Below, in pieces: positions 1-8,600 of a stretch of 64,000 nucleotides of DNA. The translations under genes were made by a program, and so were the position numbers. The stretch is from Terriglobia bacterium (GTDB taxonomy: Bacteria; Acidobacteriota; Terriglobia; Acidiferrales; UBA7541). Under the pieces are notes generated by a model. It searched no databases. It worked only from the letters and a program-made list of their open reading frames with translations, and was not told the origin of the DNA. Numbering within the stretch: the stretch's first letter is position 1; every line of letters begins with the position of its first letter. The stretch covers positions 23,411 through 87,410 of the forward strand of contig JAIQGG010000008.1 in assembly GCA_020072785.1 (NCBI GenBank), in the 5' to 3' direction.

Positions 1-217
1 GCACGCCGCCAATACAAGCTATCACGCTGCAGAGAAAGCAGTTGCGAAATCAGCGGGCAGCCCCCGCCGTTCTCCGGAGAGATGTCTACCGCCAAATAGC
101 GCAATTCAGCGGGCTATCTCTCACCCGCAAGCCGACCATCGCTCCGGTCAGGACTGCGCGATGGAGTAGCTGCTGGTTGTCCTGGCCGAAACGATGCGGG
201 GCACCTCATCGCTCCAA

Positions 218-246
218 TTGCTTCCCGCTACCCTGCCAAGTATCAT
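218..246 (+). promoter_or_regulatory. Candidate sigma70-type promoter for the S55 gene
   Basis: TTGCTT at 218-223 and TATCAT at 241-246 are separated by 17 bases, a reasonable -35/-10 pair. Transcription would begin only a few bases before the ATG at 256, so if that start is used the message is almost leaderless. If the ATG at 283 is used, a leader of about 30 bases results. The rest of bases 1-217 shows no supportable gene. Confidence 0.3.
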
Positions 247-255
247 TGTAAATTC

Positions 256-2061
256 ATGATGCCCGTCCAATCCCATCGAACCATGTCTCGCCCTATTTTG
301 CATCGTCTTCTCGCCGCGCTTCTCGCGTTCGCGGGGAGCCTCAGCCTGGCCGCTGCCCTCTCCGCCGCCCCGAATGCCGGCGAGATTCTTCCTCTGGATC
401 AGGTCCGCCCCGGCATGCAGGGCTATGCCTACACGATCTTTGCCGGGGACCAGATCGAAAAGTTTGACCTCGAAGTCATCGGCGTAATGCCCAATTTTCT
501 CGGTCCGAAGCAATCGATCATTCTGGTCCAGCTCAAGGGCCCCAAGGTCGAGCACACCGGTGTAGTGGCCGGGATGAGCGGCAGCCCGGTCTATCTCGAA
601 GGCAAGTTGGCCGGCGCGCTCTCCCTGAAACTCGGCATCTTCACCAAAGAGCCCATCGCTGGCGTCACCCCGATCCAGGACGTTCTCCAGCCGGAACCGG
701 CTTCCGGCGAACTGCGCGCCGCTCTGCAGCCGTTTTCCCTGCCCGGCGACATCGCCAGCCATAACGCTCTCCCCAGCGGCTCTTCGCTCGAGCCCATCGA
801 CACGCCGCTGGTCTTCTCCGGCTTCCAGCCCGCCACGCTGCAGCAGTTTGCGCCGCAGCTCGCCGGATACGGCTTCGTCGCGGCGCAGGGCGGGACGGCG
901 GCGCCCCGCGCCGATGACGCCCAGTTGCACCCCGGCGATATGGCCGGCATGGTGCTCGTGCAGGGCGACGCCTCCATCAGTTCGGCTTGCACGGTCACCG
1001 CCATCCGCGACGGCCGCGTCTATCTCTGCGGCCACCCGTTCCTCAAACTCGGCAGCGTCAACCTGCCCATGGCCCGCAGCCGCGTCCTCACCACGCTCTC
1101 CTCCGATCTCTCCTCGACCAAAATCGTGAACGTCGGCGGCCCCATCGGCGCTATCACGGAAGACCATCTCACCGCCGTCATCGGCAAACTGGGTCCCCCC
1201 CCGCCGCTCGTGCCCCTGGATCTGACGGTGGTCGCCGGCGCCGCCGAAAAAAAATATCATTTCGAGCTGGTGAACCACCCCAAGCTGACCCCGCTCCTCG
1301 TGGCCATCACCACCCTGAACGGCCTGACGCAAAACGCCCTCTACGGAGAAGGCACGACGCTGCGCCTGCAGGGTGAAGTGCGCATCAAAGGCCACTCCAG
1401 CGTGCACCTCGAAAACATCTACGCCCCCGGCGATACTCTTAGTCCCGACGGCTTCCCCGTGGCCATGAGCGTACAGAATGCCTTTGCCCGGCTCTTTGCC
1501 AACAGCTTCGAGGAGCCGTCCGTGGAAGGCATTGCGCTGCGCGTCGAAAGCACGCCGGGGCGTCGCTCCTACACCATCGAAACCGCCTGGCTGGAAAACG
1601 GCGAAGCGCACCCGGGCGAAACGCTGCGCGTGCGCGTCCTCTTGCGGCCCTATCGCGGGGCGTCGCGGATCCAGGAACTGGCCGTGCGCGTCCCGGAGCA
1701 GATCGTACGCGGCACCACGCTGCGCGTCGTCGTCAGCGACGCGGAATGGCTGACGCGCGCTTCGCGCGGCTTCTCTCCCGGCGGGGCCGGCTCCGAAGAC
1801 GGCCTGGAACAGCTCATTTCGCAGCTGAACAGCGAGCGGCGCAACGACCGGCTGTATGCTGGCCTCTTCGTGCCCTCGCCGACACTGCTGTGGGCCGGCA
1901 CGGAAATGCCCAACATCCCGCTGTCGCAGATCAATGTTCTCGACGGCCGGCCCGCGCCGGGCAGCGTCCGGATCCTGCCGGAATCGCTGGCTAGCGAGGA
2001 TTCGGCGGAGCTCGGCGGCCCCGTTTCCGGGGTTATTTCGCTGACGCTTTCGGTGCGCTAG
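256..2061 (+). CDS. Secreted SpoIVB-type (S55 family) peptidase domain protein
   Basis: 601 residues. The N-terminus has a signal-peptide-like hydrophobic stretch (about residues 17-38) ending in SAAP. The next ~200 residues resemble the SpoIVB S55 domain: a GMQGYAYTIFAG segment, then GMSGSPVYLEGKLAGALS, where the serine of SGSP fits the S55 nucleophile position. A later segment (TAIRDGRVYLCGHPFLKLGS) also fits. The remainder has no domain I recognise. ATG codons at 256, 259 and 283 are all possible; 283 (MSRPILHRLL) would give a more typical signal peptide. The next gene, 45 bases downstream on the same strand, is also secreted, so the two may be co-transcribed. In Bacillus, SpoIVB cleaves SpoIVFA; acidobacterial relatives have no known substrate, so the target here is unknown. 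Confidence 0.75.
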   Translation: MMPVQSHRTMSRPILHRLLAALLAFAGSLSLAAALSAAPNAGEILPLDQVRPGMQGYAYTIFAGDQIEKFDLEVIGVMPNFLGPKQSIILVQLKGPKVEHTGVVAGMSGSPVYLEGKLAGALSLKLGIFTKEPIAGVTPIQDVLQPEPASGELRAALQPFSLPGDIASHNALPSGSSLEPIDTPLVFSGFQPATLQQFAPQLAGYGFVAAQGGTAAPRADDAQLHPGDMAGMVLVQGDASISSACTVTAIRDGRVYLCGHPFLKLGSVNLPMARSRVLTTLSSDLSSTKIVNVGGPIGAITEDHLTAVIGKLGPPPPLVPLDLTVVAGAAEKKYHFELVNHPKLTPLLVAITTLNGLTQNALYGEGTTLRLQGEVRIKGHSSVHLENIYAPGDTLSPDGFPVAMSVQNAFARLFANSFEEPSVEGIALRVESTPGRRSYTIETAWLENGEAHPGETLRVRVLLRPYRGASRIQELAVRVPEQIVRGTTLRVVVSDAEWLTRASRGFSPGGAGSEDGLEQLISQLNSERRNDRLYAGLFVPSPTLLWAGTEMPNIPLSQINVLDGRPAPGSVRILPESLASEDSAELGGPVSGVISLTLSVR

Positions 2062-2106
2062 ATGCCGGCAGCGCGCAAACTTACATGGAACCAATCGAGG
2101 AAACCG

Positions 2107-4410
2107 ATGAAACCATCCCTTCGGCGCGGCATTTCCCTGGCCCTGGCGCTCGGCCTGCTCCTCGCGGGGGCCGCGGCGCTTCGCGCGGAGCGCACCCGCC
2201 GCTGGCGCCAGACGAGTTACGAGAACTTTCTGAAGGGCACGGCGCGCGGCATCGCTGTGCGCAGCGACGGGCACCTCGAACTGGCCCCGCGCATTCGCCT
2301 GATCGCCGATGCCGACGCCTCCTACCTCTGGTCGCTGCGCCTGGACGGCAAAGGCGGGCTCTATGCCGCGGGGGGTTCCCCGGCAAAAGTCTTCCGCTTC
2401 GATGCCGCCGGCAAGCCCTCCACGCTCTTTGAATCCACCGAACTCTCCGCACAAGCCATCGCCTTCGACGGCAAGGGCGGGCTCTACGTCGGCACCTCGC
2501 CCGACGGCAAGGTCTATCACGTTACCGCGCAGGGCGAAAAATCCGTCTTCTTCGAACCCAAGACGAAATACATCTGGGACCTGGTCACCGGACCCGACGG
2601 CACGCTCTATGTCGCCACCGGCGACAAGGGACAGATCTTCGCGGTGGCGCCCGGCGGCAAGAGCGAACTTTTTTACGCCAGCGACGAGGCGCACATCCGG
2701 GTCCTGGCGCTGGACGGCCGCGGCAACCTCCTTGCCGGCACCGAGCCCAGCGGGCGCATCCTGCGCATCGCCTTGGCCGCAGGCAATCCGGAACGCGGAG
2801 CCTTTGTCCTGCAGGAAACCTCCAAGCGCGAAGTCACCGCCTTGCTGGTGGCGCCCGACGGCAGCATCTACGCCGCGGCCATTGGCGAAAAACCGCGCCC
2901 CACTCCGGCTGGCGCGCCGCAGATCCAGACTCCTCCCCAGATGCAGCTTCCCGCCGGAGCCGCCACCGGAATTGTCGTTTCTTCCGGCGGCCTGCAGATG
3001 GCTGCTCCCTTCACGCCCTTTCCGCAGCTCATTTCCAGCAGCATCTACCGCCTCGCTCCCGACGGCGCTCCCGAAGAGATTTGGTCCTCGCGCGAAGAAA
3101 CCGTCTATTCGCTGGGGCTGAACAGCGACGGCCGCGTCCTCGCCGGCACCGGCAACAAGGGCGCCCTGCTGGTGATTGACGGCCGCGGGGTCTTCGCGCA
3201 GCTCGCCAAGTCCGGCTCGGCGCAGATCACCGGGCTCGCGCGCGCCGCCGACGGCAAGGTCTATCTCTGCACCGCGAATCCCGGAAAAGTTTTCTCCGCC
3301 GGGCCGGAGTTCGAACCCGAAGGCACGTTCGAGTCGCAATCCTTCGATGCGCAGCTCTTTACCCAGTGGGGCCGCATCGAATGGTGGGGCCCGCCGCCGG
3401 CCAATGCGGCGAAGCAAGCCGCTGCCCCGGCAAGCGCCGAGCCGCGTATCTCCTTCTATGCGCGCTCCGGCAACACCGAAGATCCCGGGCGCGAGTGGAG
3501 CCCGTGGTCCGGGCCATACACAACATCGGGAGAAACCGTGCAGGCGCCGCCCGCGCGTTTCGTGCAGTGGAAGGCAGTGCTCCGCGACGCCCGGCCGGGC
3601 GCCGGCATCGACTGGGTAAGCATCGCCTATCTTCCGCGCAATGTCGCCCCGGTAATCGACGCCATCGTCGTGCAGGACCCCGGGGTGCGCGTACAGGGTG
3701 CGCCCTCTGGCAGCCCCATGCCCGGGCAGACGCCCGTCAACCTGAAGCTTCCTCCGGCCAGCAACGCCCCCGCCTCCCCCTTTCCCCAGCCGCTGCAGCG
3801 CGCGGGCGTGGCGAGCATGGAAGCGCCGCCCCAGGCCTTCGCGCAGAAGGGCTACCGCTCCGTCCTGTGGAGCACGCATGACGACAACGACGACGAATTG
3901 CGCTACGCCGTCTACTACCGCGGCGAAGCCGAGACCCAGTGGAAGCTCCTGAAGGAAGGCCTGGAGCAGAGGCATTTCAGTTGGGACACCACGGCATTCC
4001 CCGACGGCGCCTACTACCTGAAGATCATCGCGACGGATGTCCCGTCCAATCCGCCGGCGCTGGCGCTTACCGCAAGCCGCGAGAGCGAGCGCTTCGAGGT
4101 GGACAATACCCCGCCTGCCGTCGAACAGCTCCGCGCCGAAGCCGATACGAAGAAAGGCGCGGCCATGGCGCATTTCCTGGCGCACGACGCCGCCAGCGGA
4201 ATCGACCGTGCGCAGTACAGCCTGGACGGCGGCGAGTGGACTCTGGTCGCACCTGTGGGCGGCATCAGCGATGCTCCCGAAGAGCGCTACGAGTTGCCGC
4301 TCACCGGCCTCTCCTCCGGCGAACATACGCTCGCCCTGCGCGCCTACGATCGCTTCGAGAATGTAGGCAGCGCGAAGATCGTCTTCAGCCTGCCGGGCGC
4401 CAAACCCTAG
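2107..4410 (+). CDS. Secreted beta-propeller-like protein with C-terminal Ig/FN3-like part
   Basis: 767 residues from the ATG at 2107, chosen because GAGG lies seven bases upstream and the protein then opens with a clean signal peptide (MKPSLRRG, hydrophobic core, cleavage near LRA). The frame is open upstream to 2062. Residues ~60-430 contain repeated blade-like units such as GLYVGTSPDGKVYHV, LYVATGDKGQIFAV and LLAGTEPSGRILRI, typical of a WD/NHL/SMP-type propeller. The C-terminal third has Ig-like segments (DGAYYLKIIATD, VDNTPPAVEQLRA). No catalytic motif is visible, so a binding or scaffolding role in the envelope is the likeliest reading. It follows the S55 protein by 45 bases and may share its transcript. 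Confidence 0.65.
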   Translation: MKPSLRRGISLALALGLLLAGAAALRAERTRRWRQTSYENFLKGTARGIAVRSDGHLELAPRIRLIADADASYLWSLRLDGKGGLYAAGGSPAKVFRFDAAGKPSTLFESTELSAQAIAFDGKGGLYVGTSPDGKVYHVTAQGEKSVFFEPKTKYIWDLVTGPDGTLYVATGDKGQIFAVAPGGKSELFYASDEAHIRVLALDGRGNLLAGTEPSGRILRIALAAGNPERGAFVLQETSKREVTALLVAPDGSIYAAAIGEKPRPTPAGAPQIQTPPQMQLPAGAATGIVVSSGGLQMAAPFTPFPQLISSSIYRLAPDGAPEEIWSSREETVYSLGLNSDGRVLAGTGNKGALLVIDGRGVFAQLAKSGSAQITGLARAADGKVYLCTANPGKVFSAGPEFEPEGTFESQSFDAQLFTQWGRIEWWGPPPANAAKQAAAPASAEPRISFYARSGNTEDPGREWSPWSGPYTTSGETVQAPPARFVQWKAVLRDARPGAGIDWVSIAYLPRNVAPVIDAIVVQDPGVRVQGAPSGSPMPGQTPVNLKLPPASNAPASPFPQPLQRAGVASMEAPPQAFAQKGYRSVLWSTHDDNDDELRYAVYYRGEAETQWKLLKEGLEQRHFSWDTTAFPDGAYYLKIIATDVPSNPPALALTASRESERFEVDNTPPAVEQLRAEADTKKGAAMAHFLAHDAASGIDRAQYSLDGGEWTLVAPVGGISDAPEERYELPLTGLSSGEHTLALRAYDRFENVGSAKIVFSLPGAKP

Positions 4411-4491
4411 CGCCGGGCGGCAAACGCTCCCTGCCGGCGCCTATGCGATAATGAAGCTGTGCGAGGACGCGTTCCTGCGCCACACAAAGCC

Positions 4492-5499
4492 ATGACCACC
4501 GCGCCTGCTCCGGAAACATACGACGGCAGCGGCCCCAGCCCGGCGGAGATCGCCGCGGCTCATGCACGCATCGCGCCGAGAATTCACCGCACGCCGGTCC
4601 TGACCAGCGCTTCGCTGGACGCCCTGGCCGGGGCACGCCTCTATTTCAAGTGCGAGAACCTGCAGAAGACCGGGTCGTTCAAGATTCGCGGGGCGACGAA
4701 TGCGATTTTTTCGCTGAGCGACGCGGAGGCGGCGCACGGCATCGTCACGCACTCCAGCGGCAACCATGCCGCCGCAGTGGCTTGCGCGGCGGGCTGGCGC
4801 GGCGTGCCGGCCTGGATTGTCATGCCCAGGAATGCTGCGGCGGTGAAGTGCCGCGCCGTCGAAGCCTATGGGGGAAAAATCACGTTCTGCGAACCCAAGG
4901 TTTCTGCGCGCACGGAAGCTGCCGCGCGCATCCAGCAAGAAACCGGCGCGGCGCTGATCCATCCCTACGATGACGACCGCATCATCGCCGGGCAGGCCAC
5001 GGCCGCGAAGGAATTGCTCGAAGAAATTCCGGATCTGGACGCCGTGCTGGCCCCGGTCAGCGGTGGCGGGCTGCTCAGCGGCACGGCCTTGGGGGCCAAG
5101 GGCCTTCGCGCTACGGTGCGCGTCTTCGGCTGCGAGCCCGAGCGCGCCGACGACGCCTGCCGCTCGCTCACCAGCGGCACACTGCAGGGACTCGACCACA
5201 GCGATACCATCGCCGACGGCCTGCGCGCTTCGCTGGCCCCGCGCACCTTCGCCATTTTGCGGCGCAATGTCGAAGGCATCCTGCTGGCGAGCGAAGAGGA
5301 GATCATCGCCGCCACGCGTACCGTCTGGGAGCGCATGAAGATCGTCATCGAGCCGTCGTCCGCGGTCGCCGTGGCGCCTCTGTTGAAGCCGGGCGGCGTG
5401 GCGGCGCTGCGCCTGCCGGCGCGCGGCGACGGCGCGGCGCCCAGGATCGGCGTCATTCTCTCCGGCGGCAACGTGGATCTCGCCTCCCTGCCCTTCTAA
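4492..5499 (+). CDS. PLP-dependent threonine/serine dehydratase or serine racemase-like enzyme
   Basis: 335 residues, fold-type II PLP enzyme. The Schiff-base lysine sits in KTGSFKIRGATNA, the SSGNHAAAVA loop would hold the substrate carboxylate, and VSGGGLLSG is the PLP phosphate-binding glycine loop. It lacks the C-terminal ACT-like domain of biosynthetic IlvA, so a catabolic threonine/serine dehydratase or serine racemase is more likely; sequence alone does not separate these. Start: ATG at 4492. A GTG at 4459 in the same frame is possible, and a GATAAT hexamer at about 4449 would fit a promoter just before it. The gene is convergent with the large minus-strand gene beyond the terminator near 5600. 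Confidence 0.8.
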   Translation: MTTAPAPETYDGSGPSPAEIAAAHARIAPRIHRTPVLTSASLDALAGARLYFKCENLQKTGSFKIRGATNAIFSLSDAEAAHGIVTHSSGNHAAAVACAAGWRGVPAWIVMPRNAAAVKCRAVEAYGGKITFCEPKVSARTEAAARIQQETGAALIHPYDDDRIIAGQATAAKELLEEIPDLDAVLAPVSGGGLLSGTALGAKGLRATVRVFGCEPERADDACRSLTSGTLQGLDHSDTIADGLRASLAPRTFAILRRNVEGILLASEEEIIAATRTVWERMKIVIEPSSAVAVAPLLKPGGVAALRLPARGDGAAPRIGVILSGGNVDLASLPF

Positions 5500-5558
5500 A
5501 CAGCGTTCTTCCGGTATCTTGCCGCCTCCTTTTTTCGACACACTGTAAAACCAAAAAA

Positions 5559-5582
5559 TGGCGGCATAAACTCGCCGCTACA
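5559..5582 (-). repeat. GTAG-type REP-like palindrome
   Basis: GCGGC at 5561-5565 pairs with GCCGC at 5574-5578. CTAC follows at 5578-5581 on the plus strand, which reads as GTAG before the palindrome on the minus strand. It lies between the convergent genes ending at 5499 and 5653. Confidence 0.5.
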
Positions 5583-5590
5583 AAGCATTC

Positions 5591-5627
5591 GAAAAAGAAA
5601 CGGCGCGGCTCGTCGTGAGCCGCGCCG
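5591..5627 (-). terminator. Intrinsic terminator of the large minus-strand gene
   Basis: An 11-bp perfect stem (CGGCGCGGCTC at 5601-5611 with GAGCCGCGCCG at 5617-5627) around a GTCGT loop. Read on the minus strand the hairpin is followed by TTTCTTTTTC. It starts about 25 bases after the stop of the gene at 5653. Confidence 0.8.
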
Positions 5628-5652
5628 GGAATGGATTCCGGCCTGTGAAGCT

Positions 5653-8600
5653 TCAGTTGACGACCAGCGTTACCGTTGCCCTGGACGTTGACGCCCCTGA
5701 CGTGCCGGTCACCGTAATCGTGTAAGTTCCCGCCGTCGTGCCGGTCGCTCCTCCCCCGCCGCCCCCGCCACTGCCACCACCGCAGCCCGCCGCCATGGCG
5801 GCAAGCAACAGGAGCAACCCTGCCAACGGCAGGGAAAATGCCAGAGCGTGCCGCGGCCGGCGCGCCACAGATACCGCGAAGAAGAGAACCAGAATGGCGA
5901 GAAGCCCGAGCGGGGCCCTGCGGCCGAGCGGACTATAGCGCCCGGGAAAACGCGGCGGCGGCAACGCGCCGCGCCGCGTGGTGGCCACGGTTACCGTCAC
6001 GTTGGTGCTGCTGCCCAGTGTCACGGAGGTCGGATTGACCGAGCAGCTCGTCGCCGGCGCGGGCGAAGAGCAACTCAGCATCACGGTGCCGGTGAATGCG
6101 TTAGCCGGCGCGACCGCAATCGTATAGCTGGCCGAATTTCCGGCGGAGACCGTGACACTCGTAGGTGCCTGCGGGGTCAAAGAGAAGGGCGGCTGCCCAA
6201 ACTGGAAATTGAGAACGCTCTTTCCGCCGAGCGCGATGGGGTTGGGATCGGGCGGGCCGAACGAGCTGACCATGATGTAGTAGGTCGTCCCGCCCGTGAG
6301 TGCTACCCCGCTCAATTGCGACTCGAGCACGATGCCCGGAGTGATGTCGTCGTTGCACCCGCCGGAAACGGCCGTCAGGCTGGCCTGCGAAGAACCGGTC
6401 CAGACCGAGAGGACGGAATCGTAGCTGCTTCCGATCGTGTCCAGATTCAACGTGCCGCCACTGCTCGGGGCCGTGAATTTGTACCAGATAGTGTTGTAGA
6501 GACCGTTTGCATAGGGGCCGTTATTCCCCCCCTGGCCACTGGTGAATTGATATACGCAAGCCGGAAGCGGATCCGCAGCCTCGGTCGTCGCGCCGGAGCT
6601 GTCCTTCGTGTCCGTATAGCTATTCACCGTAATGTTGATGGCGTTGGCGAAGTTGTCGTTCGGCGGTGCGGGCGCAACCACCGCAAAAGTCTTCGCGTTG
6701 GAAGCCCCGCCCCCTGGCGGCGGGTTCACCACGGTGATGTCGTCCGTGCTGCCGTAGGGCCCGAGGAGCGCGGCCGCAAGCTGCGCCTTGAGCGTCGTCG
6801 GCACACCCGTGGTATCCGTCACCGTGACATTCGCAGTCGAGCCGTTGAACGCCACCTGCGAACCGGAAGTGAAGTTTGTTCCGGTCAGCGTGATCGTCGC
6901 CGCTGCCGAACCTACAGTGACCTGCGCCGGCACAATGCTGGTAAGCGTAGGTGGGTTGCCCAGCACCGTAAACGTCAGCGCGTTGCTGGTATTCGCGCCG
7001 GCAGTAACCGTAATCTTCGGTGTGCCACTCGCTGCTACCAGCGCCGCCGCGATTGTCGCCGTCAATTGCGTATCGCTCCCTCCGCCCTGCGTCACGTTTG
7101 TCGTCGAGCCATTCCACCGCACCGTACCGCCCGTCAGACCGCTTCCGGTGACCGTCAGGGTGAAAAGGCCATCGCCGGCATTGGCCTTGAAGGGTGCGAT
7201 GGAACCTATCCGCAGGGCTGGTGTGCCCGCGGCAGGCCCCAGGTTGAGGTCCCAGACGCCGCGGCCGTGCGTTGCGGCCCGCAGGGTGCGCGAAGGATTG
7301 TGCAGCACCAGCGAGAGGATCTCCGAATTCGGCAGGGTGTTTGGCGCGCCCAGCACGGACCAGCTCGTGCCGCCGTCGGTGGTGAAAAACGCGCCGACAT
7401 CCGTGGCGATGTATAGCGTGTTATGCGTCGGATCGTCGGGGTCGATGACGATGTCGTTCACCGGAATGTCCGGAAGGGCGCCAGCGCCAGTGCCGCTTAT
7501 ATCTGTCCACGGATTCGCGGCCAGATTTGTCGCATCTGCACTCATGAAGACGTGGCCCTTGCCGTCGCAGATTATCGCCACATTGCTGCAGGTACCGAAG
7601 CCCGAAAACGCCACATAGGCTTTCTTCGAATTGGCGGGGTCTACGGCAACCTGCGTGATGCTGCGCCCCGGAAGAGCTGAGGTGGTCAGGCTCGTCCAGG
7701 TGCTGCCGCTATTGGTCGTGGCTTCGATCTCGCCGTTATCCGCGCCCGTGTAAATTGTCGTCGAGGCGCTGGGCGCAGCTGCAATCGCCGTCAGATTTCC
7801 GCCCGTCGTGCCGGAGCAACCGGCGGTATGGGCCGATGTGGTGACATCAGGCGAAATCGCATTCCAGGTGTTGGCGCCGTCCGTGGTCTGCCAGACGCGG
7901 CAGGTGCCGAAATAGATTGTCTGCGGATTGTTCTTGTCCAGCACCAGAGGAGGGATGAAGCTGCCGCGGTCCGTCGGATCGATCCCGGTGGTGGCCAAAT
8001 AGCCCTTGCCCAGTATCCCGTCTCCCGCATAGGAAACGGCGATCACGAGAATGCCGCCGGGATTCGGAATGTACTCGCACTCCCCATACGTCGTGCTGGG
8101 AATTTGCGGATCGATGGCGGTAAAGCCGCCGTCGCAGCCCAGCCCCGTGTCCGTCCAGACCAGGCTGCCCGTATTGCCGGGATTATAAAGCTGCACGCCG
8201 TTGTCCTGCGTGCCGCCCAGCGCGAAATTCGGCGTCGAGGGGTGAATGGAAAGGCCGGGATAGAACTGCGTGATGTTCAGCGAGCCGTTCAGATTGTTCC
8301 AGTAGCCGCCGCTGACCGTGCCTTTCGGATCGTTGGTGCTCCAGACGCCGCCATCGTTGCCCACATAGAGAACGCTTCCGGTAGTGTTGAAGGCGAAGGC
8401 ATGCGTATCCACATGCAGGGCATCCAAGGCGCCCGAGACGTTATTGCGGGAAATTTCCGTCCAGGTGGAACCACCATCTAGGGAGCGGATGACCGTGGCG
8501 TTATTCGCCGCGCCCCCGGCGAATACCGTATTCGCGTCGGCCGGGTGCACGGCCAGCACCAGGTCGTAAAAGCATTGATCGTTGCAGAATCCATTCGCAG

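Noticed and set aside
42-251. A 69-codon frame at the left edge
   Set aside because: No ribosome site, no recognisable protein, and it ends at the likely promoter of the S55 gene.
148-4326. A 1392-codon open frame on the minus strand opposite the S55 and propeller genes
   Set aside because: It is the antisense shadow expected in GC-rich coding DNA: its protein is rich in G, A, R and has no domain, while both plus-strand genes have signal peptides and recognisable motifs.
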